Assembly: GCA_002793195.1 (NCBI GenBank)
Contig: PFPT01000068.1
Span: 19,189 to 83,188 of the forward strand
Reading direction: 5' to 3'
DNA: 64,000 nucleotides
DNA from: Gammaproteobacteria bacterium CG_4_10_14_0_2_um_filter_38_22
GTDB taxonomy: Bacteria; Pseudomonadota; Gammaproteobacteria; Coxiellales; Coxiellaceae
In this document: positions 18,760 to 29,463 of the stretch, in pieces
Position numbering within the stretch: the first letter of the stretch is position 1
How the letters are laid out: every line of letters begins with the position of its first letter
Program-made: the position numbers and the translations under genes
The notes under the pieces: generated by a model
Databases searched by the model: none
Told to the model about the DNA's origin: nothing
The model's input: the letters and a program-made list of their open reading frames with translations, nothing else

Positions 18760-19999
18760 ATCGCAACGCCTCAGCTGGTTGTGTGCGATAAGCAATAATT
18801 GCCGGGTAAATCGTCGCAATGAAACTAAACCCGATCGTTGCTAAGCATACAGACAGTACATCTTTAAGTTCAATTTTAGAAGGTACAAAATTTATAAAAT
18901 ACACATCGGAACGAACGAATTGAACATGAAATACTTGCTGGAGCCAATTTGCAATGGACGTCACATGAGACGCCAAAGCCAAACCACCCAATAATCCCAG
19001 CACCGTTCCCATTAACCCAATCACAATACCTTGCACAATGAAGGTCATCATAATGGTTTTTGGTCTGGCACCCAATGTGCGCAAAATCGCAATATCTGCA
19101 CGCTTGTCATTCACCACCATGACCAGCGTTGACACTAAATTAAAGGCAGCCACTGCAACGATCAACAATAAAATTACAAACAGCATGGTTTTTTCCATTG
19201 CAAGGGCCTGAAAAAAAGCGCCGAACTGTATTGTCCAGTTTGTGATAGCGTAATTCGGCGATAACATGGATTGAAGTTGTTGCGTCACAGTTGAGGCTTG
19301 ATACAAGTTATGCAAACGAATATGAATACCGCTATTACGCTGCCCTGATAAAAATAATTTTTCAGCATCATGCATGTTAATAAATAATTCTCCGGCATCA
19401 TACAAACCCCCTGTCGTATGATAAATACCCGTAACACGAAATGTTTTATAACGTGGAAAAACACCAACCAACGTAACATTCGTTTGTGGTGTCAGGACAT
19501 TGATCTTATCTCCTACTGTCAATCCTAAGGACAACGCAAGAGAGCGCCCAATCACAACATGAAAGCGTCCGCTTTGCAGCGAATTTAAATTACCACGCAC
19601 CATATGTTTTGCTAATTGCGATACACGCGCTTCACGGGAGGGCAAAACACCCATCAGCGTCACGCCCGCAAATTGGGTACCCTGCATAATCATCCCATTG
19701 CCACTGACATAAGGCGCGGCTTCAGCCACATCAGGCAGTGTGTTAGCAACATTGATTATATTTCCCCATGTTTTCTCTATGTTTTGCTGCGTTACAACCG
19801 TCACAGCAGGTGTAATTGCAAAAAATTTATCGCGGATCTGTTGATCAAAGCCATTCATCACGGACAACACGGTAATCAGCACCATCACACCCAATGCAAT
19901 ACCTAACAATGAAGCCAGTGAAATAAACGAAATAAAGTGATTACGCCGCTTAGCACGCGTGTAACGCAACCCGATGATGAGCGAAAGTGGTTTTTTCAT
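18752..19999 (-). CDS. LolC/LolE-type lipoprotein-releasing permease
   Basis: Inner-membrane subunit of the Lol transporter. The N-terminal 'LIIGLRYTRAKRRNHFISFISLASLLGIALGVMVLITVLSVMNGF' is the LolC/E signature, followed by a periplasmic MacB-like domain (about 50-260) and three C-terminal membrane helices. 'DKRADIAILRTLGARPKTI' is the LolD-binding coupling helix. The length is 415. Only one such permease accompanies LolD, whereas E. coli has both LolC and LolE. It could therefore act as a LolF-type homodimer, if no second copy exists elsewhere in the genome. Confidence 0.92.
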   Translation of the reverse strand: MKKPLSLIIGLRYTRAKRRNHFISFISLASLLGIALGVMVLITVLSVMNGFDQQIRDKFFAITPAVTVVTQQNIEKTWGNIINVANTLPDVAEAAPYVSGNGMIMQGTQFAGVTLMGVLPSREARVSQLAKHMVRGNLNSLQSGRFHVVIGRSLALSLGLTVGDKINVLTPQTNVTLVGVFPRYKTFRVTGIYHTTGGLYDAGELFINMHDAEKLFLSGQRNSGIHIRLHNLYQASTVTQQLQSMLSPNYAITNWTIQFGAFFQALAMEKTMLFVILLLIVAVAAFNLVSTLVMVVNDKRADIAILRTLGARPKTIMMTFIVQGIVIGLMGTVLGLLGGLALASHVTSIANWLQQVFHVQFVRSDVYFINFVPSKIELKDVLSVCLATIGFSFIATIYPAIIAYRTQPAEALRYE

Positions 20000-20335
20000 A
20001 TTGGAACATCATACAGCAAGCGCCAGAGAGTGGAAGTGGAAAGTAGCGCCTCGAAACAAAACCTGAAGCCAAAAAATATCACTTTATCCCTATTTTCGTA
20101 GTATTTTATAAGATATTTCATCTCAAAATCTGTGCTGCCAAAACACCCGCAAAGCGCCTCAAAAAAAACAACTGAAATTAATACTTAAATTCTGTGTCTA
20201 ACACAGTTAAAATGTCTCGAGAAAAAGCTGGAGTCGTTGGGCAATAAGTTATATAGTGGCGACTTTTTTGAGCCCGAACTTTTTTGGTGTGTATTGGTTT
20301 AACTGTTAACTGTAAAAACATGCGAGGACGCAAAG
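20000..20335. other. 336-bp intergenic region upstream of the decarboxylase
   Basis: No credible gene. It holds an imperfect direct repeat (gcgcctc...ctgaa, 20046-20067 and 20154-20176), a hairpin ctgtgt-cta-acacag (20192-20206) and a small palindrome ttaac-t-gttaa (20299-20309) just before the decarboxylase ribosome site (GAGGA about 8 nt before the ATG). No -35/-10 pair is convincing; TATAGT near 20263 is one possible -10. The region must contain the divergent promoters of lolC and the decarboxylase. Confidence 0.5.
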
Positions 20336-21520
20336 ATGAAGCTTGCTGAATTTTTGAAAAGCCCCGCGGCGAGTCGTGAGCCTTTCTTTGCGTTTCGCCC
20401 GCACATACTGCAAAAATCTGCGCGCTATTTTATGCAGCATTTTAGCGGAAAAATATTGTATGCGATAAAAACGAATCCTGAACTACATGTGCTCAAGCAA
20501 CTGTATGCGGAAGGTATTCGCTCGTTTGAGCTCGCATCAATAACAGAAATTGCACTTGTATATAAGCACTTTCCTGATGCCGAGCGTTATTTTATGAATC
20601 CGGTAAAATCACGCGCAGCTATTCGCGAAGCTTATTTCAAATACGGCGTTCGTCATTTTTCGTTAGACGCAAGAGCAGAACTGGATAAAATTTTGGAAGA
20701 AACTGATTTTGCCAAAGATTTGCATTTGCATGTGCGCTTAAGTATTCCCAACACTTATGCAGAACACAGTCTGGCTGAAAAGTTCGGTGTGAACTTGCTC
20801 AACGCACCAAAACTAATCAAAGCAACACGCCAAGTGGCACACAAAGTCGGGGTCTGCTTTCACGTGGGCTCACAGTGCATGCATCCCGATGCGTATCGCA
20901 TTGCCATTCGCATGACACGCGATATTATCAACCAACTGGATTTTGACGTGGACTCAATTAATGTCGGCGGTGGATTTCCATCCATTTACCCTGGATTAAT
21001 TCCGCCCCCGCTCAATCAGTATTTCGAAGCCATTCACGAAGAATTTGAAATACTAAAAGCCAATCGACCTGACATTCAATTGCTGTCAGAACCGGGTCGC
21101 GCATTAGTAGCAGAATCCAGTTCATTGGTTGTGCAAGTATTACTACGCAAAGGTGATGTACTTTATATCAATGACGGCATTTACGGCGCTATGTTTGATG
21201 CTGGATTTCCAGAATTAATTTATCCCGTACAGCTTATTCGACCTAAACGCGCAACAAGCAACTTAACAGCTTATCGTCTTTACGGTCCAACATGCGACGC
21301 GCTGGATCAAATGAAAGGTCCTTTTTACTTACCCAATGATGTACAAGAAGGTGATTTCATTGAAGTAGGTCAGCTTGGCGCATATGGTCGCACCTTGGCA
21401 ACTTCATTTAATGGCTTTTCACATCGCAAAGAAGTTTGTGTGATTGATGACGATCCACTAATGACGCTGTATGATACATCCGCAATTTCAAAAGAACCGC
21501 TGGAAGTCATCGCAGCGTAA
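20336..21520 (+). CDS. Ornithine/lysine-type decarboxylase, alanine-racemase fold
   Basis: PLP-dependent fold-III decarboxylase of 394 residues. The PLP lysine lies in 'ILYAIKTNPEL' (near residue 43). Other motifs are 'FHVGSQ', the phosphate-binding 'INVGGGFPS', 'LSEPGRALVAESSS' and the C-terminal 'YGPTCDALDQM', whose Cys and Asp match the ornithine decarboxylase active site. Most likely product: putrescine from ornithine; lysine or arginine cannot be excluded. It is the first of three polyamine genes and is followed at once by an intrinsic terminator. Confidence 0.88.
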   Translation: MKLAEFLKSPAASREPFFAFRPHILQKSARYFMQHFSGKILYAIKTNPELHVLKQLYAEGIRSFELASITEIALVYKHFPDAERYFMNPVKSRAAIREAYFKYGVRHFSLDARAELDKILEETDFAKDLHLHVRLSIPNTYAEHSLAEKFGVNLLNAPKLIKATRQVAHKVGVCFHVGSQCMHPDAYRIAIRMTRDIINQLDFDVDSINVGGGFPSIYPGLIPPPLNQYFEAIHEEFEILKANRPDIQLLSEPGRALVAESSSLVVQVLLRKGDVLYINDGIYGAMFDAGFPELIYPVQLIRPKRATSNLTAYRLYGPTCDALDQMKGPFYLPNDVQEGDFIEVGQLGAYGRTLATSFNGFSHRKEVCVIDDDPLMTLYDTSAISKEPLEVIAA

Positions 21521-21536
21521 ATTTTTTTATTTTTAT

Positions 21537-21572
21537 AAGAGACGCGGTTTTTTCCTCGCGTCTCTTTTTTTT
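21537..21572 (+). terminator. Intrinsic terminator after the decarboxylase gene
   Basis: Perfect 10-bp stem aagagacgcg / cgcgtctctt (21537-21546 and 21557-21566) with a 10-base loop, then a T-run to 21572. It lies 19 bp before the start of the next gene on the same strand, so the DHS-like gene needs read-through or its own promoter. Confidence 0.88.
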
Positions 21573-21590
21573 ATGAGGTAATACAAAAAA

Positions 21591-22625
<1,035 letters not shown>

Positions 22626-22655
22626 TTTTAAAAATAACATGATTTAATTAACCTT

Positions 22656-22685
22656 AGCGGCGCGATTTATCGCGTCGCTTTTTTT
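22656..22685 (+). terminator. Intrinsic terminator after the DHS-like gene
   Basis: Stem agcggcgcga / tcgcgtcgct (22656-22665 and 22670-22679; nine pairs plus one G-U), a 4-base loop ttta, then seven T. It ends 15 bp before the agmatinase ATG at 22701. Confidence 0.88.
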
Positions 22686-22700
22686 AACAGAGCACTAACC

Positions 22701-23588
22701 ATGAAAATTTTACCCTCTGACAAAGCTTTTCTCGGACTCGAACCCGATCATGCTGTTGACTATGCAAACGCAAAGGCCGTCATCATTCCGTTTGGTTTAG
22801 AAGCCTCTGTGAGTTATGGCGGCGGCACATCAAAAGGCCCACAAGCCATGATTGATGCATCGCATCAAGTTGAATTATTTGACGAACATTTTTGGTGTGA
22901 GCCGTACAAACAAATCGGCGTTGTCACACTACCTGAACCTGAAATTAATCCTGTTTTAGAAAAAGCGATTGATCAACTTGAATCTATCGTACAAACCGTA
23001 TTAGATGATGGCAAATTTCCATTTACCTTTGGCGGTGAACATTCAATTACACCTGGCACGATTCGCCCTTTCGTAAAAAAATACCCTAATTTAGTCATGT
23101 TGCATTTTGATGCGCACGCGGATTTACGTGATGGTTATGACGGTGAACATTATTCACACGCATCCGCATTACGTCGTTGCTTAGACCACCAAAATGTCGA
23201 ACTGGTTTCACTGGGCATTCGCAATATTTCAGAAAGTGAAATTCCATTTTTAGAAGCCAATCGTCATCGCATTCATATTTTCTGGGGAAAAGATAAAGCA
23301 CGTTGGAATTTAGAAGACATTTTAAAACCCCTTCATGGTCGCCCAATTTATTTAACTTTTGACGTAGATGGTTTAGACGGCAGCGTCATGTCTGCAACAG
23401 GCACGCCTGAACCCGGTGGTTTATTTTGGCAAGAAACCATTGATATTATCGAAGCCGCTTCAAAAGTAGGCACAATTGTTGGTGCTGATGTGAATGAGCT
23501 TGCACCCAAACCCAATTTGCATGCGTGCGATTTCTTGGCAGCAAAATTAGCATATAAAATTTTGGCGTTTTCATTCTTAAAAAAATAA
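22701..23588 (+). CDS. Agmatinase-family ureohydrolase
   Basis: Binuclear-manganese ureohydrolase, 295 residues. The metal-binding motifs are visible in order: 'TFGGEHSITPG' (His), 'LHFDAHADLRDGYDGEHYSHA' (Asp-His-Asp) and 'LTFDVDGLDGS' (Asp, Asp), followed by 'TGTPEPGGLFW'. This matches SpeB-like agmatinases better than arginases; the substrate could also be another guanidino compound. If it is agmatinase, it makes putrescine from agmatine and feeds the DHS-like enzyme. No arginine decarboxylase is adjacent, unless the 20336 enzyme acts on arginine. Confidence 0.87.
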   Translation: MKILPSDKAFLGLEPDHAVDYANAKAVIIPFGLEASVSYGGGTSKGPQAMIDASHQVELFDEHFWCEPYKQIGVVTLPEPEINPVLEKAIDQLESIVQTVLDDGKFPFTFGGEHSITPGTIRPFVKKYPNLVMLHFDAHADLRDGYDGEHYSHASALRRCLDHQNVELVSLGIRNISESEIPFLEANRHRIHIFWGKDKARWNLEDILKPLHGRPIYLTFDVDGLDGSVMSATGTPEPGGLFWQETIDIIEAASKVGTIVGADVNELAPKPNLHACDFLAAKLAYKILAFSFLKK

Positions 23589-23595
23589 TGGCGCT

Positions 23596-23786
23596 GTAAT
23601 AACTCCAGTTTTGAGTTATTAATAGCTCTGCTCCAGTTACTTATATCTCAACGGGTAACTCATTTAACCCATTTACTGATAATGATCAAAATAAGATATA
23701 CGCATCATCATAATTTTCAAAATAATTATGGTGCGCGATTAATAGTGAACAATGAAGAATAGTTAGCCAACGATATATTCGCTGGC
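23596..23786. other. Three hairpins in the convergent gap between agmatinase and dnaJ
   Basis: taataactc-N7-gagttatta (23596-23620, perfect 9 bp), an imperfect stem cgcatcat.../...gtgcg with an AT-rich centre (about 23702-23737) and gccaacga-N5-tcgctggc (23766-23786, one G-U). None has a strong T-run, but the group sits where both transcripts must end, so they may act as bidirectional or rho-assisted termination signals. Confidence 0.45.
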
Positions 23787-23798
23787 GCCATAACAAAA

Positions 23799-24926
23799 TC
23801 AATGTTGAAAAAATTTTTTAACAGAATCAAACCAGCCCGATGCTTTTGGGCTATGATTTTTTCCTACTTTTAATAATGCATCAAACTCATGCAATTTATT
23901 TTTTTGCTCTTCTGTTAAATTAATGGGTGTTTCTACAATCACGCGACACAATAAATCACCAACGCCACTTGAACGTAATGCTTTCACTCCTTTGCCACGC
24001 AAACGAAATTGTCTTCCGCTTTGTGTTTCCGCTGGAATTTTTAAATTCACATTACCCGATAAAGTAGGCACTTCAATTTCACCCCCCAATGCAACCGTCA
24101 CCAAAGTCACTGGGATTTCACAATGTAAATTATTTTGCTCGCGATGAAAAATAGGATGTGCTTTTACATGAATTTGCACATACAAATCACCAGCGGGTGC
24201 ACCATGCAAACCAGCTTCACCTTCACCAGACAATCGAATGCGATCACCTGTGTCTACGCCCGCTGGAATTTTGACTGATAATGTTTTTGTTTCACGTATA
24301 CGGCCTTGCCCATGACAAGCATTGCAAGGATCTTTAATAACTTGCCCTGAACCAGCGCACGCACCACACGGTTGCGCTATCGACAAAAATCCATGCTGCA
24401 TAGCCACTTGACCACTACCATGACATTTTGCACAAGTGGTTTTGCTTGTGCCTTTTTTAGCACCTTGTCCATCACAAGACTGACATGAAACTAACGTTGG
24501 AATTTTAATTTCTTTATTAACACCATGCACTGCTTCTTCAAGCGTAATACCAAATTCATAGGCTAAATCTGAACCGCGCTGCGCTTGTGATCGACCACCC
24601 CGTCCGCGTGCGCCGCCAAAAATATCACCAAAAATATCACCAAAAATATCACCCACGTTATCAAAACCGAATCCACCGGAACCCGCGCCAGAACCATTAT
24701 GCACACCAGCATGACCAAACTGATCATATGCAGAACGCTTTTGCGCATCTGATAACACTTCGTAAGCTTCTTTTGCTTCTTTGAATTTATGCTCAGCATC
24801 TTGATCACTCGAATTACGATCAGGATGATACTTCATTGCTAAACGACGATAGGATTTTTTAATTTCTACTTCACTGGCATTTTTAGCAACACCAAGAATG
24901 TCATAGTAATCACGCTGGGTAGACAT
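23799..24926 (-). CDS. dnaJ: DnaJ co-chaperone
   Basis: Hsp40 that stimulates DnaK ATPase and delivers substrates. The J domain (1-70) has HPD in '[11 protein letters not shown]'. The Gly/Phe region contains a threefold DIFG repeat. The zinc domain has four CxxCxGxG units ('CQSCDGQG', 'CAKCHGSG', 'CGACAGSG', 'CNACHGQG'), followed by the C-terminal substrate domains. It is full length at 375 and is the third gene of grpE-dnaK-dnaJ, 79 bp after dnaK with a strong hairpin in the gap. Confidence 0.98.
   Translation of the reverse strand: MSTQRDYYDILGVAKNASEVEIKKSYRRLAMKYHPDRNSSDQDAEHKFKEAKEAYEVLSDAQKRSAYDQFGHAGVHNGSGAGSGGFGFDNVGDIFGDIFGDIFGGARGRGGRSQAQRGSDLAYEFGITLEEAVHGVNKEIKIPTLVSCQSCDGQGAKKGTSKTTCAKCHGSGQVAMQHGFLSIAQPCGACAGSGQVIKDPCNACHGQGRIRETKTLSVKIPAGVDTGDRIRLSGEGEAGLHGAPAGDLYVQIHVKAHPIFHREQNNLHCEIPVTLVTVALGGEIEVPTLSGNVNLKIPAETQSGRQFRLRGKGVKALRSSGVGDLLCRVIVETPINLTEEQKNKLHEFDALLKVGKNHSPKASGWFDSVKKFFQH
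24616..24651 (-). repeat. Three perfect 12-bp tandem copies in dnaJ
   Basis: Unit ccaaaaatatca (plus strand) occurs exactly three times in a row. It encodes the DIFG repeats of the Gly/Phe region. Perfect identity means copy number could change in frame by slippage. Confidence 0.85.
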
Positions 24927-24947
24927 GGAGAAAGTCCAAATTGGTTG

Positions 24948-24989
24948 TATCTTAAGATATATCTGAGACCAGTCAAACTGATCTCAGAT
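24948..24989 (-). other. dnaK-dnaJ intercistronic hairpin and palindrome
   Basis: A 12-bp stem atctgagaccag / ctgatctcagat (one G-U) with a 5-base loop (24961-24989), followed on the minus strand by the perfect 12-base palindrome tatcttaagata (24948-24959). There is no T-run, so simple termination is unlikely. Such a stem could set the DnaK:DnaJ ratio by mRNA processing or partial termination. Confidence 0.65.
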
Positions 24990-25005
24990 AACGCATCCTG
25001 AAATT

Positions 25006-26946
25006 TTATTTATCTTTATCTTTCACTTCTTCAAATTCAGCATCAACAACACCATCCTCTTTTTTAGATTGGTCTTGATTTGCTTGTTGCGAAGCATCTG
25101 CTGAAGCATTCGCATCACCGGCTTGTTGTGCGTATGCTTTTTCAGCTATTTTTCCAGACAATTCAGTTAACTCTTTTGTTTTTGCTTCCAGCAGCTCTTT
25201 ATTATCACCTTTAATTAACGTTTTTAATTCGCTGATAACAGGTTCAATTTTTGCTCTTTCTTCGCTAGTCACTTTTTCACCCAAATCTTTCATGGATTTT
25301 TCCGTTGCATGCACCAACGAATCTGCCTGATTACGTGCAGTCACTAACTCATGAAACTGCTTGTCTTTTTCTTTATTTTCTTCTGCATCTTTCACCATGT
25401 TTTCTACTTCTGCATCAGATAAACCACTTGATGCTTTGATCACAATGGATTGCTCTTTATTCGTTGCTTTATCTTTTGCTGAAACATGCAAAATACCATT
25501 CGCATCAATATCAAATGTCACTTCAATTTGTGGCACGCCACGTGGTGCTGGCGGAATATCAGACAAATCAAAACGGCCTAGTGATTTATTGCCTGACGCC
25601 ACTTCGCGCTCACCTTGCAATACATGCACAGTGACCGCTGTTTGACTATCATCTGCCGTTGAAAATACTTGTGATGTTTTAGTTGGAATGGTTGTATTTT
25701 TTTGAATGAGTTTCGTCATCACACCACCCATCGTTTCAATACCCAATGACAATGGCGTTACGTCTAACAATAAAACATCTTTCACATCACCAGACAACAC
25801 AGCACCTTGAATAGCCGCGCCCACTGCAACTGCTTCATCTGGATTCACATCATGACGCGCATCTTTGCCAAAATATTTTTTCACCGCTTCTTGCACTTTA
25901 GGCATACGGGTTTGACCACCGACCAAAATCACGTCAGAAATATCAGATAACTGCAAACCAGAGTCTTTCATTGCAATTTTGCAAGGTTCAATAGAGCGCT
26001 CAATCAAAGCATCAACCAGAGATTCTAGTTTTGCACGTGTTAAACGAATATTTAAATGTTTTGGACCAGATGCATCTGCTGTAATGTAAGGCAAATTCAC
26101 ATCGGTTTGTTGCGAAGCAGATAATTCAATTTTTGCTTTTTCTGCTGCTTCTTTTAAACGTTGCAATGCGAGCGGATCTTTATGTAAATCCATTCCTGAT
26201 TCTTTTTTAAATTCTTCTACTAAATACTCAATAATGCGAGCATCAAAATCTTCACCACCTAAAAAGGTATCACCATTTGTAGCCAATACTTCAAATTGGT
26301 GTTCACCGTCCACATCTGCAATTTCGATGATAGAAATATCAAATGTACCACCACCTAAATCATATACTGCAATTTTACGATCACCTGTTTGTTTATCCAA
26401 ACCAAATGCCAATGCAGCAGCGGTTGGTTCATTGATAATCCGTTTTACTTCCAAACCAGCAATTTTTCCAGCATCTTTTGTTGCTTGGCGCTGAGAATCA
26501 TTAAAATAAGCTGGAACAGTGATCACCGCTTCAGTGACAGGATGACCCAAATAATCTTCAGCCGTTTTTTTCATTTTCATTAATACTTGCGCAGAAATTT
26601 GTGGTGGTGCTTTTTTATCGCCGGCTGCTTCAACCCAAGCATCACCATTGTCTGCTGCCAAAATTTTATAAGGCACCATTTTAATATCTTTTTGCACCAT
26701 CTCATCTTTAAATTTGCGACCGATCAGTCGTTTAATACCATAAAATGTTTCTAATGGATTAGTCACTGCTTGACGTTTTGCAGATGCGCCAACCAACACT
26801 TGGCCGTCTTTTGTGTAAGCAATAATGGAGGGCGTTGTGCGCGCACCTTCTGCATTCTCAATAACGCGTGGTTTACCGCCTTCCATGACAGCCACACAAG
26901 AATTTGTTGTGCCTAAATCAATACCGATAATTTTACTAGTGCTCAT
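25006..26946 (-). CDS. dnaK: DnaK, Hsp70 chaperone
   Basis: ATP-dependent chaperone. The nucleotide-binding domain shows '[19 protein letters not shown]', '[21 protein letters not shown]', '[15 protein letters not shown]' and '[14 protein letters not shown]'. The linker '[19 protein letters not shown]' leads into the substrate domain. A lid ends in a Gln/Asp-rich tail and the EEV-like '[10 protein letters not shown]'. It is full length at 646. It sits 62 bp after grpE and shares its heat-shock promoter. Confidence 0.99.
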   Translation of the reverse strand: MSTSKIIGIDLGTTNSCVAVMEGGKPRVIENAEGARTTPSIIAYTKDGQVLVGASAKRQAVTNPLETFYGIKRLIGRKFKDEMVQKDIKMVPYKILAADNGDAWVEAAGDKKAPPQISAQVLMKMKKTAEDYLGHPVTEAVITVPAYFNDSQRQATKDAGKIAGLEVKRIINEPTAAALAFGLDKQTGDRKIAVYDLGGGTFDISIIEIADVDGEHQFEVLATNGDTFLGGEDFDARIIEYLVEEFKKESGMDLHKDPLALQRLKEAAEKAKIELSASQQTDVNLPYITADASGPKHLNIRLTRAKLESLVDALIERSIEPCKIAMKDSGLQLSDISDVILVGGQTRMPKVQEAVKKYFGKDARHDVNPDEAVAVGAAIQGAVLSGDVKDVLLLDVTPLSLGIETMGGVMTKLIQKNTTIPTKTSQVFSTADDSQTAVTVHVLQGEREVASGNKSLGRFDLSDIPPAPRGVPQIEVTFDIDANGILHVSAKDKATNKEQSIVIKASSGLSDAEVENMVKDAEENKEKDKQFHELVTARNQADSLVHATEKSMKDLGEKVTSEERAKIEPVISELKTLIKGDNKELLEAKTKELTELSGKIAEKAYAQQAGDANASADASQQANQDQSKKEDGVVDAEFEEVKDKDK

Positions 26947-27008
26947 TAAAGTATTCCTCTTTGATAAAAAATTTGTTAGTGCTTAATTGGGGACGATGCT
27001 TTCATTTT

Positions 27009-27617
27009 TCAAGCCGCAACAATGACCATTGCCGCGCGAATGACGCGACCGTGCAACGCATATCCTTTTTGCAGCACTTGCAATACTGTATTTTGGGTTG
27101 CCTTTGGTTCAGAACGCATCGACATTGCTTCTTGCTGTGTCGGATCAAACACGTCGCCGATTTTGGGATCAATCACTAAAACACCATTTTTTTCAAGCAT
27201 TTTATTCAATAGATCCAACGTTAATTCCATGCCTTCACGCATTGATTTTGCTTGAGAATCACCTGATGATGTATTCTCCAAACCATGCACCAAGCTATCA
27301 ACAATAGGCAATAATTCTGAAATCACACGCTCAGAGCCAAATTTACGCGCTTTAGCAACTTCTTGCTCTAATCGACGCAAGCTATTGGCTAATTCTGCCT
27401 GCGCACGCGCCGCTTGATCTCTATAAGTCTCAATTTGTTTTTCTAATAAATTAATCTTGTCTTTTGATACACTTGAGGATGATTCATCATCTAACAAATT
27501 ATCATTTTCAACGGAATCTTGAGGTCGCGTCTCCTCATCTTGTGATGTATTTTCTGCCATCTCGCGCCATTTGTCTTTGACGCTAGCTTCTTCTTTTTTG
27601 TCATTTTTTTGACTCAT
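27009..27617 (-). CDS. grpE: GrpE, nucleotide exchange factor
   Basis: Releases ADP from DnaK. Start chosen at the ATG at 27617 (MSQKNDKKEE; 202 residues), preceded by GGGGGAG; the longer frame from 27644 has no such site. An acidic disordered N-terminus is followed by a long dimerising coiled coil (about 55-110, 'LLEKQIETYRDQAARAQAELAN'). The C-terminal beta domain ends 'VLQKGYALHGRVIRAAMVIVAA', the GrpE signature. It is the first gene of the heat-shock operon. Confidence 0.97.
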   Translation of the reverse strand: MSQKNDKKEEASVKDKWREMAENTSQDEETRPQDSVENDNLLDDESSSSVSKDKINLLEKQIETYRDQAARAQAELANSLRRLEQEVAKARKFGSERVISELLPIVDSLVHGLENTSSGDSQAKSMREGMELTLDLLNKMLEKNGVLVIDPKIGDVFDPTQQEAMSMRSEPKATQNTVLQVLQKGYALHGRVIRAAMVIVAA

Positions 27618-27649
27618 GTGCACTCTCCCCCTATCATGATGCAATCAAT

Positions 27650-27677
27650 ATATGAGGGTATCTTGCAAAAATTCAAG
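27650..27677 (-). promoter_or_regulatory. Sigma-32 heat-shock promoter of grpE-dnaK-dnaJ
   Basis: On the minus strand CTTGAA (27677-27672), a 13-bp spacer, then CCCTCATAT (27658-27650). This closely follows the RpoH consensus CTTGAA-N(11-15)-CCCCATNT, with one extra base inside the -10 block. Transcription would start near 27643, leaving a leader of about 26 nt with a strong GGGGGAG ribosome site before grpE. Confidence 0.75.
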
Positions 27678-27685
27678 GACATTCG

Positions 27686-28459
27686 ATGACATTCTTTTTG
27701 AAAAAACTAATATCTGCTTTTTTATTGCCTCTTCCTTTTGGATTATTCTGGATTGCACTGGGCATTGCCTTGCTAATAGGTCATCGCGCCGCACGTTTTC
27801 GCACTGCCAGTTTTATCATTGGTTTTTTTACTATTATGTTATTTGCATTCAATCCCATCTCTAACTGCTTGCTCAACTCATTACAATCTCGTTATACACC
27901 ACTCATGACAATACCCAATGGCGTAACACAAGTGGTGGTTCTTGGTGGTGGCGTAAGCGGTGGAAAAAATTACCCACCCAACTTAACACTAAATTCTGCA
28001 TCACTTTCACGTTTGGTTGAGGGTATACGTTTATTAAAAGTATTAGAAACAACCCACCCTAAAGCACAGCTTATTTTATCAGGTGGGCGCGTATTTCGCT
28101 CACCTGCTGTTGCAGGAACAATGAGAAACACGGCCGTAATGTTAGGCGTTAACCGAAAAAACACCGTATTGGAAGATGGCTCACAAGATACACGCCAAGA
28201 AGCCTTGTTTTTACAAAAAACACTGGGGGGAAATCCATTCCTGTTAGTGACATCTGCTTATCATATGCCACGCGCAATGGATTTATTTCAAGATCTCGGC
28301 ATGCATCCTATCGCCGCACCAACACAATATATCCGCTCTCAGCATGACTCCCTATTGTGGTACATTCCAAATGCCAATAGCGTGGTGGTCAGCGATATCG
28401 CCATACATGAATACTTAGGGTTGCTATGGGCGCGCATACGCGGATATATCAAAAAATAA
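27686..28459 (+). CDS. elyC: ElyC/YdcF-type DUF218 membrane protein
   Basis: Envelope-biogenesis factor linked to undecaprenyl-phosphate and peptidoglycan metabolism in E. coli. The N-terminus 'FFLKKLISAFLLPLPFGLFW' and a second hydrophobic segment (about 40-58) match ElyC. The DUF218 domain follows with 'VVLGGGVSGG', 'LILSGGRVF' and 'LLVTSAYHMPRAMDLFQDLG'. At 257 residues it is almost the length of ElyC (259). It is divergent from grpE, with the heat-shock promoter lying between the two start codons. Confidence 0.85.
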   Translation: MTFFLKKLISAFLLPLPFGLFWIALGIALLIGHRAARFRTASFIIGFFTIMLFAFNPISNCLLNSLQSRYTPLMTIPNGVTQVVVLGGGVSGGKNYPPNLTLNSASLSRLVEGIRLLKVLETTHPKAQLILSGGRVFRSPAVAGTMRNTAVMLGVNRKNTVLEDGSQDTRQEALFLQKTLGGNPFLLVTSAYHMPRAMDLFQDLGMHPIAAPTQYIRSQHDSLLWYIPNANSVVVSDIAIHEYLGLLWARIRGYIKK

Positions 28460-28566
28460 AATAATGCTAAAGTGATGTCATCATTAACCGTAAAACGTTA
28501 AATAAAAAGGTTGATCTTAACGATGCGAGCCCCTCATTTTTTTCAGTTAACTGACAATGGACAATC

Positions 28567-29433
28567 ATGACAAATAAATCATTCAAACACATTGCACTCA
28601 TCAGCCGCCAAGGAAAAAACACAGCAGACACCGTTAATGCAGTAAAAAATTACTTACTCAAAAAAAAATTAACCGTCTACATTGAAGAAAAAACAGCAGG
28701 CATGCTATCAAAAAATACACTACCTACTTTTTCTGAAACCCATTTACCCAAAAAAGTGGATTTAATGATCGTGATTGGTGGCGATGGCAGCTTACTTAAT
28801 GCCGCGCACTGTGCACTACCTTATCATTTGCCTGTGCTAGGCATTAATCGCGGACGTCTCGGATTTTTAACCGATATCCACCCCAATGAATTATCCAAAA
28901 TCGGCGCCGTACTGTCTGGCAAATACTTAACTGAAAAACGATTTTTACTCACAGCAAAAAATGGAAAAAAACCATTAGGTATTGCATTAAATGATGTTGT
29001 TTTATTACCTGGCGATGCACAATTAATTGAATTTGAAATTCGCATCAATGACCAATTTGTTTGTCATCAACGCGCCGATGGATTAATTGTATCAACACCA
29101 ACTGGTTCCACTGCGTATGCTTTATCGGGTGGCGGTCCAATTTTACATCCTAAATTAAATGCCATCGTGTTAGTGCCTATGTTTCCACACACGTTAAGCA
29201 GTCGCCCTATTGTTGTCCAAGACACTGCAAAAATTGAAATACGTGTTCGGAATCACAATGCATCACATGCCGATATCAGTTGTGACGGTCAACATCGCAT
29301 CAGTATCGACCCCAATGATTGCATCACCATCACCAAACACAAAAAACAATTGCAACTCATTCACCCTGAAAATTACGAGTATTTTGCAACATTACGCGAA
29401 AAATTAGGTTGGCAATCACGCATACCCAAATGA
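28567..29433 (+). CDS. nadK: NAD kinase
   Basis: Phosphorylates NAD to NADP. The diagnostic 'MIVIGGDGSLLNAAH' (GGDG, near residue 62-66), 'GINRGRLGFLTDI' and 'RADGLIVSTPTGSTAYALSGGGPILHP' are present, as is 'DISCDGQ' near the end. The length is 288, as usual. The 107-bp gap before it holds a weak cgttaa/ttaacg inverted repeat but no clear promoter. It is followed by recN, as in enterobacteria. Confidence 0.97.
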   Translation: MTNKSFKHIALISRQGKNTADTVNAVKNYLLKKKLTVYIEEKTAGMLSKNTLPTFSETHLPKKVDLMIVIGGDGSLLNAAHCALPYHLPVLGINRGRLGFLTDIHPNELSKIGAVLSGKYLTEKRFLLTAKNGKKPLGIALNDVVLLPGDAQLIEFEIRINDQFVCHQRADGLIVSTPTGSTAYALSGGGPILHPKLNAIVLVPMFPHTLSSRPIVVQDTAKIEIRVRNHNASHADISCDGQHRISIDPNDCITITKHKKQLQLIHPENYEYFATLREKLGWQSRIPK

Positions 29434-29463
29434 GGTTGCACTACCCAAGTTAAGGAAAAGTAA

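Noticed and set aside
20212..20247. An 11-codon reading frame (ATG to TAA) in the decarboxylase leader that could be a regulatory leader peptide
   Set aside because: It has no ribosome site, no ornithine- or arginine-related codon pattern and no stem-loop arrangement after it that would support attenuation.
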